Source of the DNA: Mucilaginibacter sp. JRF | GTDB lineage: Bacteria; Bacteroidota; Bacteroidia; Sphingobacteriales; Sphingobacteriaceae | DNA: 64,000 bases | Assembly (NCBI RefSeq): GCF_015223065.1 | Contig: NZ_JADFBY010000009.1 | Span: forward strand, 124,001 to 188,000 | Direction of reading: 5' to 3' | Shown: piece by piece, positions 16,189-25,995 of the stretch | Layout of the letters: every line of letters starts with the position of its first letter | How positions within the stretch are numbered: position 1 is the stretch's first letter | The notes under the pieces: model-generated | What the model was told of the DNA's origin: nothing | Database searches by the model: none | Seen by the model: the letters and a program-made list of their open reading frames with translations, nothing else | Position numbers and translations under genes: made by a program

Positions 16189-18672
16189 ATGAAAAAAGTT
16201 TTTAAGTTTCTGATTCTTGTTTTATCGCTATCAGGTTGGCAGGCTGGCTATGCCTGTGGAGGTATTCATCATAACGCGGCAGCTAAAACCATCATTATCA
16301 GCACGCCTGATAAAAGCTTGTCTTTATTGATTGATTATGCTCACGGCTGTCGCATCACACAACTGAATGTAAAGGGCAAAAACACCTTAGCCAATTCAGG
16401 TGTATTCAGCGCTGTACGCACTGATGCAAATAGCTTTGCTTCAGCTGATCCGCAGAATAAATTACAGGTTAAAACCACCGATCAAACCGTTACCATCAGC
16501 GGGATTACCTTTGGCGATCAAGTGTTAAAAGTTGGCGAGCAATGGCAATTCACCCTCAAAGGCAATAAGATATCCTGGATAATCACCTGTCAATATGATC
16601 ATGAAGCTACATTACAGGAAGCCGCGATGCCGGTTTGGAATTTTGCTGACCTCTCAGTTTGGAAGGCTGGGATATTTGATAACGGCGGCATGGTGTGGTG
16701 CAAGTATCTGGCCGCGGTTGGCGATACCTATGGTGTACATACCGGTGGTGTAACTTTTTGGAATGAAACATCGGGCGATGGTTTAGCCATCAGGCCGATA
16801 GTAAAAGGGCAGCAGCAGTTAGCCTCCAAATACTCGCACGGTCAAAACCACGAGTTTACTTTTACCCAAATAGTAACCGATAGTGTGTTAAAGCAGCGTT
16901 ATAACTTAAGTCGATTTGTTAATGGCCATGCCGACGTATTCGCGCCTTTCGATGTAAAAAAAGGAGCTACAACGATGGAATTGGAACTGCGATACGTAGA
17001 TTATGCTGATCAATACTCAAGAGGAAAATTACCGGGGATAGATGCCATTGCCGTGCGCGAATTGATGAACACCACCGGCCGGTATGGTGTGGTTGATAAT
17101 AATATCATTGGTGCCAACGGTTGGACAACCAACTGGAAATGCCTGCATGAGCCATTCTTTGCTCAGATAGGGATGGCACTCAATGATCCTGACTATACCC
17201 GTAACTTTTCATCAACATTAGATCAGGAACGTGACCAGGCCATGTTGCCGGATGGCAGGGTTCTGTCACGCTGGCACAATGCTCCGGGCGACGAGATCAA
17301 GGGCACCTACAACCCACAAACCGGTTATTATGAGGCCATGTGGGGTTATACTATTGATTCGCAAACGGGTTACGTGATCAACGCCGCCGAACAGTTTGAT
17401 CTGAACGGAGATATTACCTGGTTACGCTCGCACCAAAAAAGTTGTGAAAAAGCGCTGGATTGGCTGATAAAACGCGACGCGAATAATAACGGCATTTTCG
17501 AGATGATGAATAACAACATTGCCGAAAAAAAAGCCAGCGACTGGCTGGATATTGTTTGGGCAAGTTATGAGAACGCGTTTGTGAACGCGCAGCTATATGA
17601 GGCCTTAAATTTATGGGCAAATTGCGAAAAGGTATTGGGCAATACCGATAAGGCTGATTACTATACTACTGTTGCCGCGCGCTTAAAGTCGGCCTTTAAT
17701 AAGCCTATTGCTGAGGGTGGATTCTGGTCGCCTGAAAAAAAGCAATACGTTTACTGGCGCGATAATGATGGCTCGGTACATGGCGATAATTTAGTTACCC
17801 CTGTTAATTTTGCTGCCATTGCCTTTGGCTTATGCGATGATAAGGCGCGCGTTGCCCAGGTACTTGAGCAGATAGAACAACGCACGGTGGCTGAAAAATT
17901 GTTTCACTGGCCGTTATGTTTCGATTCCTTTAAACAGGCCGAAGTATCGCCGGGTAACTGGCCTTTCCCTAAATATGAGAACGGCGATATTTTTCCGACA
18001 TGGGGATATTTGGGCGTACGGGCTTATGTAACTTACGATAAAAGTATAGCCCTCAAATATATCCATAACCTGCTGGCGCAATACAAAAAGGATGGCCTGT
18101 CATCGCAACGCTATAGCCGCACAACACAGCTGGGGCAGGGGGATGATATTTTAGCTGGTATATGCACCACCATTACCGGTTTGTACCGCGATATATACGG
18201 CATCAGGCCTAAGTGGAACCGGATGGGGCTTGAACCCAATATGAGTACAGGTTTAAACGGTACAGAGTTTACCTACAAACTGCGCGATACGGATTATAAA
18301 GTGAGTTTAAGTGTTGGCAGTTATGCATTAAATACCCGTGATTTTTCTATCAAAAGTTCAGCGGCATTTGGCGCGGCCAGATCGGGTGATGTTTTGAAGT
18401 ATTACCACCATAACCGGGATGCAGTTTCTTTGGAGGTTAGTACTGATCGCGCTAAGAAAATAGCTTTGAACATTATCAATTGGGATGACGAACGTAAATC
18501 ATGCTCAATAAATACTCCGGGTAATTATCTGCTAACCTTGCCGGGGCTGAAAGCAAATTCAAAACATCAGGTAACCATCAACAAAAGTCAGCAGGTGCTA
18601 ACAGCGAATAACGAAGGTATTTTGTCGCTAAAGGCATCCATCAAAGCACCTACTACTATCTCCATTTTATGA
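16189..18672 (+). CDS. Exported six-hairpin (alpha/alpha)6-barrel glycoside hydrolase
   Basis: An 827-residue protein with an N-terminal signal (about 1-22; GYAC could be a lipobox or an ordinary cleavage site), a beta-sandwich region (about 25-270) and an (alpha/alpha)6-type catalytic region (about 290-690). The latter shows the glucoamylase/rhamnosidase-like pattern: GDITWLRSHQKSCEKALDWLIKRD, SDWLDIVWASYENAFVNAQLYEAL, HGDNLVTPVNFAAIAFGL, and the FPTWGYLGVRAYVTYD stretch. A C-terminal beta domain follows. An unusually strong GGGGGAG lies 2 bases before the ATG, in a phylum that rarely uses Shine-Dalgarno sites. The stop overlaps the next start (ATGA). I cannot assign a specific GH family. 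Confidence 0.75.
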   Translation: MKKVFKFLILVLSLSGWQAGYACGGIHHNAAAKTIIISTPDKSLSLLIDYAHGCRITQLNVKGKNTLANSGVFSAVRTDANSFASADPQNKLQVKTTDQTVTISGITFGDQVLKVGEQWQFTLKGNKISWIITCQYDHEATLQEAAMPVWNFADLSVWKAGIFDNGGMVWCKYLAAVGDTYGVHTGGVTFWNETSGDGLAIRPIVKGQQQLASKYSHGQNHEFTFTQIVTDSVLKQRYNLSRFVNGHADVFAPFDVKKGATTMELELRYVDYADQYSRGKLPGIDAIAVRELMNTTGRYGVVDNNIIGANGWTTNWKCLHEPFFAQIGMALNDPDYTRNFSSTLDQERDQAMLPDGRVLSRWHNAPGDEIKGTYNPQTGYYEAMWGYTIDSQTGYVINAAEQFDLNGDITWLRSHQKSCEKALDWLIKRDANNNGIFEMMNNNIAEKKASDWLDIVWASYENAFVNAQLYEALNLWANCEKVLGNTDKADYYTTVAARLKSAFNKPIAEGGFWSPEKKQYVYWRDNDGSVHGDNLVTPVNFAAIAFGLCDDKARVAQVLEQIEQRTVAEKLFHWPLCFDSFKQAEVSPGNWPFPKYENGDIFPTWGYLGVRAYVTYDKSIALKYIHNLLAQYKKDGLSSQRYSRTTQLGQGDDILAGICTTITGLYRDIYGIRPKWNRMGLEPNMSTGLNGTEFTYKLRDTDYKVSLSVGSYALNTRDFSIKSSAAFGAARSGDVLKYYHHNRDAVSLEVSTDRAKKIALNIINWDDERKSCSINTPGNYLLTLPGLKANSKHQVTINKSQQVLTANNEGILSLKASIKAPTTISIL

Positions 18673-21146
18673 GCACAAGAGCTATATTCCTATTGCTGAT
18701 GTTTTTGGCGGTTCATGCTACCGCGCAGATAGACCCATACCCACCAATTACGGCGGTAAAAACCGGCATAAAAAATCCATTCTCGCCCGACCCGATATTT
18801 GGCTATAGCTGGGCCGATCCAAAAATTAGTGATGGTTTGGAGTGTTATACTTTACAGCCTCGCAATGTTGTAGTGTTTGATCCTCGTGCTATTAATATCA
18901 AAGGCTTTAAGCAAGGTAAACCAATAGTTATTAATGGCGAGGGCTATATCCGTTTTGATTTTGGGCAAACCAATGCTGGCTGGCTGGAATTTGATAGTCC
19001 GGATTTGAGCGGCACGGTAGAAATGACCATCAGTGAATATGATCAGCCGCCAACCTACGCGGCCAGTTACCCTACCAAAACAATGGTTCCTAAAAAATAC
19101 GGCAACACTTACCGGCTGGAACTTAACCCTGAATTGTATGAAGGCGTACGGTATGGCTGGATACAGATACGGTCATTCTCTAAAACATGGCACATTACCA
19201 AAGTGCGCCTGGTTTGCCAGGTAAGGCCAACCAATTACCAGGGCAGTTTTGCCTGTAGCGATACCATGCTCACGCGTATCTGGTACACCGGTGCCTATAC
19301 AGTAAAGCTTAATCTGCTTAAGGATTACTTAGGTGCTATACTAATGAACCGTGGCGACCGCTTTTCGTGGACTGGCGATGCACACCCGGCGCAGGCAGCA
19401 TCAATGGTGGCTTTTGGTAATTATGATTTTGTGAAAATGAATCTGGCTCACACCTCAACCCAGAGCAATGGTATACGTAGTTACGCCTTGTATTGGGTGC
19501 TAAGTTTGGTTGATTATTATCGCTACACGGGTGATGCCTCTGTATTACGCGACTATATTGCCAATACTACCGACAAGTTGGATGATGCGTACCGCGTTTA
19601 CGGCACAAAACCCAATTTATTGTTTTATGGCTGGGATGAACGCCTGGGCGCGGGCTTTGAGCATCCGGATGTTGATGAATCGCAAAATGCCTATAAAATG
19701 TTATCGATCAGGGCCTGGCAGGAGTTCTCAGAGGTTATGGCTGCCTTGGGCGAAAAGCATTTGCAGCAAAAATATCAGGGTTATGCCCGGGAGAAAATAC
19801 AAGCGGAAAGGCAGGGTGACAAATGGTACGGCGATTTTGGATTACATGCCGGTGCGGATGCTGTGAACACAGGCTTACTGAATCAGAATGAACGGGATGC
19901 ACTTTACAAAAAGAGTTTTACAGATAAGGTTAACCGAATATCATACTCGCCATTTAACCAGTATTTTGTGATCAAGGCCTTTGCCGGCATGCAAAAGTAT
20001 GATGACGCGTTGAGTTCAATACGTGATCTTTGGGGAGGGCAGATAACCTATGGCGGCACTACTTTTTTTGAGGATTACCGCCCGTCATGGAACGAGGTGG
20101 TTGGCATAAACGGTACTGTGCCTGCCAATCAATGCGGTTTTACCAGTCTATGCCATCCCTGGGGTGCAGGAGTAACCAAATGGTTGAGTGAAGAAGTTTT
20201 AGGCATCAAACCTACTTCGCCCGGATTTACTACTTTCGATATCCTGCCACATTTAGGTCGTACACTTACAGCTGTTTCCGGCAAAACACCAACCTTGCAT
20301 GGTGTTATCAGTGCTGATTTTAATACCAAAACAGGTATTTGCAATGTAACGGTGCCTAACGGTACAACAGGGCGTATAGGCATACCCAAGGTGGAAAAGA
20401 ACATCAAACACATCACAATAAATGGCAAAGTGGTTTGGGATGGTAAGTATCACTTATTAGCAGGTATAAACGGCGCTAACGAGAGTGCTGAACATATTCT
20501 ACTTAACGGTGTTAAGCCCGGCCATTATAAAATACGTGTGGTATATAGTGGTACCACTCCTAAATATACCGAGCAGCCAACCCGCTACGCAGCTAAGTTT
20601 TTGGGTATAGATAACAAAACCGGTGGTAATTGGGGTGGGGTGTATGGTAAGGACGGTTATGTGCTGTGTAACTACGAAGGTAACGGACGCGACAGAGCGG
20701 TATTGCCATCCTATGTGTCGTCGATTTCTTATTACAAATTCGGCGCCGATAAACAGCCCCGCAACGTAGTTTGGCAGGCCGGTACTGATGATAAGCGCGC
20801 GCTTGCGCCTGATAAGGGGAATACTTTTCCAAGAACCGCCGCCTGCTTGTACGCCGCGGATGGTGACCAGATAGGTTATACTTTTACAACAACCATCGCG
20901 CTTAAAGAGGAGCATGCCTACAAAGTATCGTTATATGTTTTGGATTGGGATCATAACCAACGGCAGATCGCTGTAGAAATGTTTGATGCATCTACGTCTG
21001 ATCTGATCGCCCCGGTAAAGGTGGTTAAGGATGCCACAGGAGGTGCTTACCTGACATTTGCTTATAACCGGTCGGCAAAATTCCGGATCAACATGGTGCG
21101 TGGAACCAACCCCGTGTTGAGCGGTTTGTTTTTTGATGAAGATTGA
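18669..21146 (+). CDS. Exported alpha-L-rhamnosidase-like protein
   Basis: An 825-residue protein with a type I signal (1-19, HATAQ), an N-terminal beta-sandwich region with the YIRFDFGQTNAGWLEF pattern (92-108), and an (alpha/alpha)6 region (about 195-520) including MNRGDRFSWTGDAHPAQ (227-242), the counterpart of the DERxGWTGD motif of GH78-type rhamnosidases. A beta domain containing GFTTFDILPHLG follows, then an extra C-terminal beta-rich domain (about 645-825). It is translationally coupled (ATGA) to the upstream glycosidase. Probable role: hydrolysis of rhamnosyl or related linkages in plant polysaccharide. The canonical DERxGWTGD is altered, so specificity may differ. Confidence 0.78.
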   Translation: MSTRAIFLLLMFLAVHATAQIDPYPPITAVKTGIKNPFSPDPIFGYSWADPKISDGLECYTLQPRNVVVFDPRAINIKGFKQGKPIVINGEGYIRFDFGQTNAGWLEFDSPDLSGTVEMTISEYDQPPTYAASYPTKTMVPKKYGNTYRLELNPELYEGVRYGWIQIRSFSKTWHITKVRLVCQVRPTNYQGSFACSDTMLTRIWYTGAYTVKLNLLKDYLGAILMNRGDRFSWTGDAHPAQAASMVAFGNYDFVKMNLAHTSTQSNGIRSYALYWVLSLVDYYRYTGDASVLRDYIANTTDKLDDAYRVYGTKPNLLFYGWDERLGAGFEHPDVDESQNAYKMLSIRAWQEFSEVMAALGEKHLQQKYQGYAREKIQAERQGDKWYGDFGLHAGADAVNTGLLNQNERDALYKKSFTDKVNRISYSPFNQYFVIKAFAGMQKYDDALSSIRDLWGGQITYGGTTFFEDYRPSWNEVVGINGTVPANQCGFTSLCHPWGAGVTKWLSEEVLGIKPTSPGFTTFDILPHLGRTLTAVSGKTPTLHGVISADFNTKTGICNVTVPNGTTGRIGIPKVEKNIKHITINGKVVWDGKYHLLAGINGANESAEHILLNGVKPGHYKIRVVYSGTTPKYTEQPTRYAAKFLGIDNKTGGNWGGVYGKDGYVLCNYEGNGRDRAVLPSYVSSISYYKFGADKQPRNVVWQAGTDDKRALAPDKGNTFPRTAACLYAADGDQIGYTFTTTIALKEEHAYKVSLYVLDWDHNQRQIAVEMFDASTSDLIAPVKVVKDATGGAYLTFAYNRSAKFRINMVRGTNPVLSGLFFDED

Positions 21147-21183
21147 TGCCCGGCATTGAATGTCCGGTATATTTCATTTGTAA

Positions 21184-21220
21184 ATTTTGTCCCCAACCGC
21201 ACATTTTGTCCGATATCGGA
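21184..21220 (+). promoter_or_regulatory. Candidate upstream activating sequence for the sigma-54 promoter
   Basis: Two exact copies of ATTTTGTCC (21184-21192 and 21203-21211) lie 19 bp apart. The second runs into a 12-bp perfect palindrome, TCCGATATCGGA (21209-21220). The set is centred roughly 90 bp upstream of the predicted start of transcription, a normal distance for NtrC-type enhancer sites. The likely ligand is the NtrC-type regulator encoded in the operon. Confidence 0.55.
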
Positions 21221-21273
21221 TATTTTTCGCTTTTCTTAAATATGTAATTATATGTAAATCAGATTTTTAAGTT

Positions 21274-21289
21274 TGGTATGTTGCTTGCA
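21274..21289 (+). promoter_or_regulatory. Sigma-54 promoter (-24/-12) of the efflux operon
   Basis: TGGTATG-TTGC-TTGCA fits the sigma-54 consensus TGGYRYRN4TTGCA at every position, with GG and GC separated by 10 bases as required. Transcription would start near 21300, about 19 bases before the ATG at 21319. The operon encodes an NtrC-family activator, the partner such promoters need. Confidence 0.85.
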
Positions 21290-21318
21290 AACAAACGGTC
21301 AGATCATATCACAATAAT

Positions 21319-22563
21319 ATGGATACCGTTATTGACGCGAGCGTCATTCAAAAAAAGAAGAAAAGCAGGATCATAATACTATCAGCAGCCATTGCGCTGC
21401 TGGTTTTAAGCGTATGGTGGGTGCGCAGTATTTTCAGCTCTACCATGCACCGTGCCGAGTTCACAACCGGTGTTGTTGGTTTAGGCAACATCGAGAATAC
21501 CATCAGCGCCAATGGCGAGGTATTGCCCGAGTTTGAAGAAGTGATAACCAGCCCGGTTAATGCGGCCATAAAAACCGCCCTGATGGATGCGGGCAAAAAG
21601 GTAAAAGCAGGGCAGGCTATTTTAGTGCTCGATAAATCGGCTACCGAAAATGAGTTTATCAAACTTCAGTTTCAGCTCGAAACAAAACGTAATGAGATCA
21701 AAAAACTCAAGCTTGATCTTAATAAAAGCTTTTTCGATATACAATCAAGCAATTCCATAAAGCAACTGCGCATCAGTAGTTTGCAGGATGCTGTTGAAAA
21801 TGCTAAGCGCCTGTTCAAGGCCGGTGGCGGCACCCGCGAGGATATAGAACAGGCGGAGCTCGACCTGAAAGTAGCCCTGCTTGAAAAAAAGCAGCTGGAA
21901 AACGAGATCAGGAGCAAGCAGCAAACCATGCAGGTTGAGGTAAAAGAGGCTGAAATTGCAGCCGCTATTCAGCAAAATGATTTGACCGAACTGCAACGCA
22001 AACTCAAGTTAGCCGATGTGTCAGCTACCCGCGAAGGAGTAATAACCTACATCAATAAAAATATTGGCGCTGCCGTACACGAGGGCGATGTGCTGGTGCG
22101 CATTGCCGATCTGGGTAGCTTTAAGGTATCGGGCACTATTAGTGATAATTACCTCGATCAGTTGCGTGCGGGTATGCCGGTCATCATCAGGGTTAATGAT
22201 GCACCCATGCGTGGGCATGTGGCCAATGTTTATCCATCGGTACAAAATGGTATAGTAAGTTTTGATGTACAGCTTGATGAGCGTAACAAACAATTGCGCC
22301 CCAACATGAAGGTTGAAACCTACCTGGTTACTGCCGCGCACAGTAATGTTATGCGTCTGCCCAACGGCGCGGCCCTAAAAGGTATTGGCAAACAGGATGT
22401 TTTTGTGCTGAGCAAAGACAAAGCCATACGCCGCACGGTAACCCTGGGCATGAGCAATTTTGATTATGTAGAAATAGTGGATGGCCTTAAACCCGGCGAG
22501 GTGGTGATCACCTCAGATATGAGTGAGTATAAAAATGCCAGGGAAATACAGATAAAGGATTAA
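21319..22563 (+). CDS. Efflux periplasmic adaptor (MacA/HlyD-type membrane fusion protein)
   Basis: A 414-residue protein with one N-terminal membrane helix (about 18-36), a split biotinyl-lipoyl domain (start ANGEVLPEFEEVITSPVNAAIKTALMDAGKKVKAGQAIL, end VSATREGVITYINKNIGAAVHEGDVLVRIADL), a long coiled-coil hairpin (about 110-225), and beta-barrel and membrane-proximal domains. It should bridge an inner-membrane ABC transporter to an outer-membrane TolC channel, both encoded next. First gene of the seven-gene operon, 19 bp after the predicted sigma-54 start. Exported substrate unknown. Confidence 0.9.
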   Translation: MDTVIDASVIQKKKKSRIIILSAAIALLVLSVWWVRSIFSSTMHRAEFTTGVVGLGNIENTISANGEVLPEFEEVITSPVNAAIKTALMDAGKKVKAGQAILVLDKSATENEFIKLQFQLETKRNEIKKLKLDLNKSFFDIQSSNSIKQLRISSLQDAVENAKRLFKAGGGTREDIEQAELDLKVALLEKKQLENEIRSKQQTMQVEVKEAEIAAAIQQNDLTELQRKLKLADVSATREGVITYINKNIGAAVHEGDVLVRIADLGSFKVSGTISDNYLDQLRAGMPVIIRVNDAPMRGHVANVYPSVQNGIVSFDVQLDERNKQLRPNMKVETYLVTAAHSNVMRLPNGAALKGIGKQDVFVLSKDKAIRRTVTLGMSNFDYVEIVDGLKPGEVVITSDMSEYKNAREIQIKD

Positions 22564-22568
22564 GCGCC

Positions 22569-24029
22569 ATGAATATCAAATACTTACCTGCCTTTATTTT
22601 GCTGCTTATCACTGCCCCGGCATTTTGCCATGCTCCGGCAGATACCATCAGGCTTACGCTGACGGAAGTTATTGATCTGGCTAAAAAGAATTCCATAGCC
22701 GCCAAGCAGGCCATATCCGAAAAGGAAACCAAATACTGGGAGTGGCGCAGTTATAAATCAAACTACCAGCCACAGCTATCATTAAGCGGTAATTTGCCCG
22801 GCTACAGTAAAACTACCACGCAGGTATTACAGCCCGATGGCTCCATATTATTCCAGCAGATACATAACGATAATTCATCACTAACGATGGATTTTAGCCA
22901 GAGCATCACCGCTACCGGCGGTACGGTTTACGGTACTACCGAGCTGCAACGTTTCTCGGATTTTGACAGAAATAACGTGTTGTATAATGGTGTTCCGTAT
23001 GCCATCGGCTATAGTCAGCCCTTGTTTCAATACAACAGCCTGAAGTGGGATAAAAGGATAGAGCCGCTGAAGTATAAAGAAAGTACACAGGCCTTTATTG
23101 AAGCGCAGGAGCAGATAGCAGTTACGGTTGAAGGTTATTTTTTCGATCTGCTATTAGCGCAGGTGAGCCTCCGGGTAGCCGAAACCAACCTGACCAATAC
23201 CGAGCGGATATTGCGCATTGCCAACACCCGTTTTGAACTGGGCAAAACCTCAAAGAACGAACTATTGCAGTTACAACTGGAGTTACTGAACGCCCGTAAA
23301 TCGGTAGGGGTGGCGAGGCGTAATATTGAGATAGCTACACTTACCCTGCGCAGCTACATTGGTTTAGAGGGCGATACCCAGCTCGCGCTCAGTATGCCGC
23401 AGGTAATAAGCCGCATGGAGGTTGATGCCGAGCGTGTACTCAGCGAAGCTTTTGCAAACCGGTCAGACGCTGTTGCTTTTGTACGGCGGCTGGCCGAGGC
23501 TAAACGGGATGTTGCCAAAGCCAGAGGGCAAAGCGGTTTGGTTGCTACGTTAACGGCTAATCTGGGTTATTCAAACAGCGCGCGCAGTATTGCGGGGGTA
23601 TACCGTTCGCCGCAAAACCAACAACTCCTGCAATTGCAATTTGCCATACCTATACTGGATTGGGGCAGGTCAAAATCGCGGGTGAAAACGGCACAGGCCA
23701 ACCAGCAATTCACCGAGTATGCCGTTGAGCAGGATAAGCAGATATTCAGGCAGGAAATACTTACGCAGGTAACCCTTTTTAATATGCTTAAGGAGCAAAT
23801 ATCTCTTACCGCCGAGGCCGATAGCATAGCAGGCGAAAAATATCACATAGCGCGTGAGCGATACGTACTGGGTAATTTGAGTATTACTGATCTGAGCATC
23901 GCTTTCCAGGAAAATGACCAGGCCAAACGCGACTATGTTAATGCCCTGCGCGATTTCTGGGGAGCATATTATCAGCTCCGTTACCTGTCGTTATACGACT
24001 TTGAGAAAAAACAAAAAATAACCTATTAA
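22569..24029 (+). CDS. TolC-family outer membrane efflux channel protein
   Basis: A 486-residue protein with signal peptide (1-20, APAFCHA), followed by two outer-membrane-efflux repeats. Each has the long helical pattern: IRLTLTEVIDLAKKNSIAAKQAI at the start, then INTRFELGKTSKNELLQLQLELLNAR-type sequence near residues 215-240, and the second repeat's HIARERYVLGNLSITDLSIAFQENDQA near 430-455. It should trimerise into an outer-membrane duct. Starts 5 bases after the adaptor gene. Confidence 0.9.
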   Translation: MNIKYLPAFILLLITAPAFCHAPADTIRLTLTEVIDLAKKNSIAAKQAISEKETKYWEWRSYKSNYQPQLSLSGNLPGYSKTTTQVLQPDGSILFQQIHNDNSSLTMDFSQSITATGGTVYGTTELQRFSDFDRNNVLYNGVPYAIGYSQPLFQYNSLKWDKRIEPLKYKESTQAFIEAQEQIAVTVEGYFFDLLLAQVSLRVAETNLTNTERILRIANTRFELGKTSKNELLQLQLELLNARKSVGVARRNIEIATLTLRSYIGLEGDTQLALSMPQVISRMEVDAERVLSEAFANRSDAVAFVRRLAEAKRDVAKARGQSGLVATLTANLGYSNSARSIAGVYRSPQNQQLLQLQFAIPILDWGRSKSRVKTAQANQQFTEYAVEQDKQIFRQEILTQVTLFNMLKEQISLTAEADSIAGEKYHIARERYVLGNLSITDLSIAFQENDQAKRDYVNALRDFWGAYYQLRYLSLYDFEKKQKITY

Positions 24030-24044
24030 ATAGTAAATTCAATC

Positions 24045-24713
24045 ATGATGATCTCTTTACAAAACATTGAAAAGGTATATCGTACCGATACCATCCAAAC
24101 ACTGGCGCTAAATAATATAAGTCTTGATGTGGCCAAAGGCGAGTTCCTGTCTATCATGGGGCCATCGGGCTGCGGTAAAAGTACGCTGCTTAATATTATG
24201 GGTTTGCTTGATGTTCCGTCAAAAGGCAACATCAGCATAAGCAACCAGCAAACCCATAACATGAATGATAAGCAGCTGGCAGGTTTTCGCAATAAAAAGC
24301 TTGGTTTTATATTTCAAAGCTATCATTTGATCAATGATCTGCAAGTGATCGATAACGTGGAGCTGCCTCTGTTATATCGCGATACCACAGCGAAGCAACG
24401 CCGCGAGCTGGCTGCCGAGGCACTTGAGAAGGTAGGACTAAGCAACAGGATGAAACACTTTCCAACTCAACTATCGGGTGGGCAAAGGCAGCGTGTGGCA
24501 ATTGCCCGTGCTATTGTGGGGCGGCCCGAAATAATTTTGGCCGATGAGCCTACCGGTAACCTGGATAGTGTGATGGGTAACGAGATAATGGACATACTTA
24601 CCGGCCTTAATCAAAATGATGGTACCACCATTGTAATGGTTACACACGATGAAAATATGGCCCGCAAAACGCACCGTTTGGTAAGGTTATTTGATGGTTC
24701 ACAGGTTCAATAA
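24045..24713 (+). CDS. ABC transporter ATP-binding protein (MacB/LolD type)
   Basis: A 222-residue ATPase with all motifs intact: Walker A GPSGCGKST (39-47), Q-loop Gln91, signature LSGGQ (143-147), Walker B IILADEP (163-169) and switch His201. The GCGKSTLLN-LGLLD-P pattern is that of the MacB/LolD/FtsE branch. It powers the two following FtsX-type permeases. The ATG at 24045 is followed directly by a second ATG, so the start may be one codon later. Confidence 0.93.
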   Translation: MMISLQNIEKVYRTDTIQTLALNNISLDVAKGEFLSIMGPSGCGKSTLLNIMGLLDVPSKGNISISNQQTHNMNDKQLAGFRNKKLGFIFQSYHLINDLQVIDNVELPLLYRDTTAKQRRELAAEALEKVGLSNRMKHFPTQLSGGQRQRVAIARAIVGRPEIILADEPTGNLDSVMGNEIMDILTGLNQNDGTTIVMVTHDENMARKTHRLVRLFDGSQVQ

Positions 24714-24736
24714 CGCACACCTTAAAAAAGAACATC

Positions 24737-25966
24737 ATGCTAAAGAATTATTTTAAAATAGCCATAGCCGTATTAAAGAGGCGCAAGTTCTTCACCTTTG
24801 TAAGTCTGTTTGGTATCAGCTTTACCATTACTATTTTAATGGTCGCCACCGCTTTTATTGACAAGGTAGTTAATGATACTTATCCGGATAAAAAGCGCGA
24901 CAGATCATTATACGTAACCAAGCTTGAACTGCGGGGCAAGGATGCCATGAATGGTGGCGGTTTATCCTATTACTTTATAAAGCACTTTATCGGCAGTATT
25001 AAAACGCCGGTTAAGCTGGCTATATCATCTAACTGGCAGGGTACCAATACTTATATTAATGATAAAAAGATAGCCATCAACTATAAATATACCAATGCCG
25101 ATTATTGGGATATATTGGAGTTTGATTTTATAGAGGGCAAACCTTTCACCAAACAGCAAATAGATAATGCCGAGCGTGTTACCATTATAACTGAGGATAT
25201 TAAAAAGCAATACTTTGGTAATGATGATGCGCCTGTGGTTGGTAAATATATTGAGGCCGATAATGTAAAGTACCGTATTAGTGGTGTTATAAAAGCTGTA
25301 CCCATAACCAGCTATAATTTTTACAGCGATATTTATTTGCCTTACACGGTATCAAATGCCAACTTTAACGATACCGGCTACATGGGTATTTACACCGCCA
25401 TTCTGCTTGCCCCAACAGTTAATGATGTTGCCAAAATGCAGCGTGAGTTTAACCAGATGGCTAAAAAAATACCCATACCTGATATAAAGCAGTGGGATCA
25501 CCTCAATGTATTTGCCGACCCGTATATTGATAGCTACGTACGTTCGGGTAACGAAAACAAATCGGGAATGGTGTACGCGCTAACCGCGCTAACTTGTTTT
25601 GCCTTACTGGTTACGTTGCTGCCAACCCTTAACCTGGTTAACATCAATATAACCCGTATCATGGAGCGCTCGTCGGAGATCGGGGTACGCAAGGCATTCG
25701 GGGCTTCGTCGCGAACGCTGGTTTACCAGTTTATTGTCGAGAACATCATCCTCACATTTATTGGTGGCACTATAGGTATTGTACTTTCTTTTATCAGCAT
25801 ACAACTCATTAACAATGCGCAGCTGATAGCTAATCTTAACCTCACCATTAATTTTACGGTATTGGGTTTCGCGTTACTGATCTGCCTGTTCTTTGGTTTC
25901 TTATCGGGTGTATATCCCGCATGGCGTATGTCGAGGCTCAATGTGGTAACAGCTTTAAAATCGTAA
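24737..25966 (+). CDS. ABC transporter permease, MacB/FtsX type (first of two)
   Basis: A 409-residue inner-membrane protein: one N-terminal helix (about 17-39), a large periplasmic core domain (about 45-280), then three helices containing the FtsX pattern RIMERSSEIGVRKAFGAS (about 306-323) and PAWRMSRLNVVTALKS at the C-terminus. This is a MacB-like mechanotransmission topology with the ATPase on a separate chain. It pairs with the next gene, giving a heteromeric permease. Confidence 0.9.
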   Translation: MLKNYFKIAIAVLKRRKFFTFVSLFGISFTITILMVATAFIDKVVNDTYPDKKRDRSLYVTKLELRGKDAMNGGGLSYYFIKHFIGSIKTPVKLAISSNWQGTNTYINDKKIAINYKYTNADYWDILEFDFIEGKPFTKQQIDNAERVTIITEDIKKQYFGNDDAPVVGKYIEADNVKYRISGVIKAVPITSYNFYSDIYLPYTVSNANFNDTGYMGIYTAILLAPTVNDVAKMQREFNQMAKKIPIPDIKQWDHLNVFADPYIDSYVRSGNENKSGMVYALTALTCFALLVTLLPTLNLVNINITRIMERSSEIGVRKAFGASSRTLVYQFIVENIILTFIGGTIGIVLSFISIQLINNAQLIANLNLTINFTVLGFALLICLFFGFLSGVYPAWRMSRLNVVTALKS

Positions 25967-25995
25967 TAATTGATCAACCTTAATCTGTACATAAA

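Noticed and set aside
21149..21165. CCGGCATTGAATGTCCGG-like imperfect palindrome after the rhamnosidase-like gene as a terminator
   Set aside because: Only four outer base pairs match and there is no T-tract.
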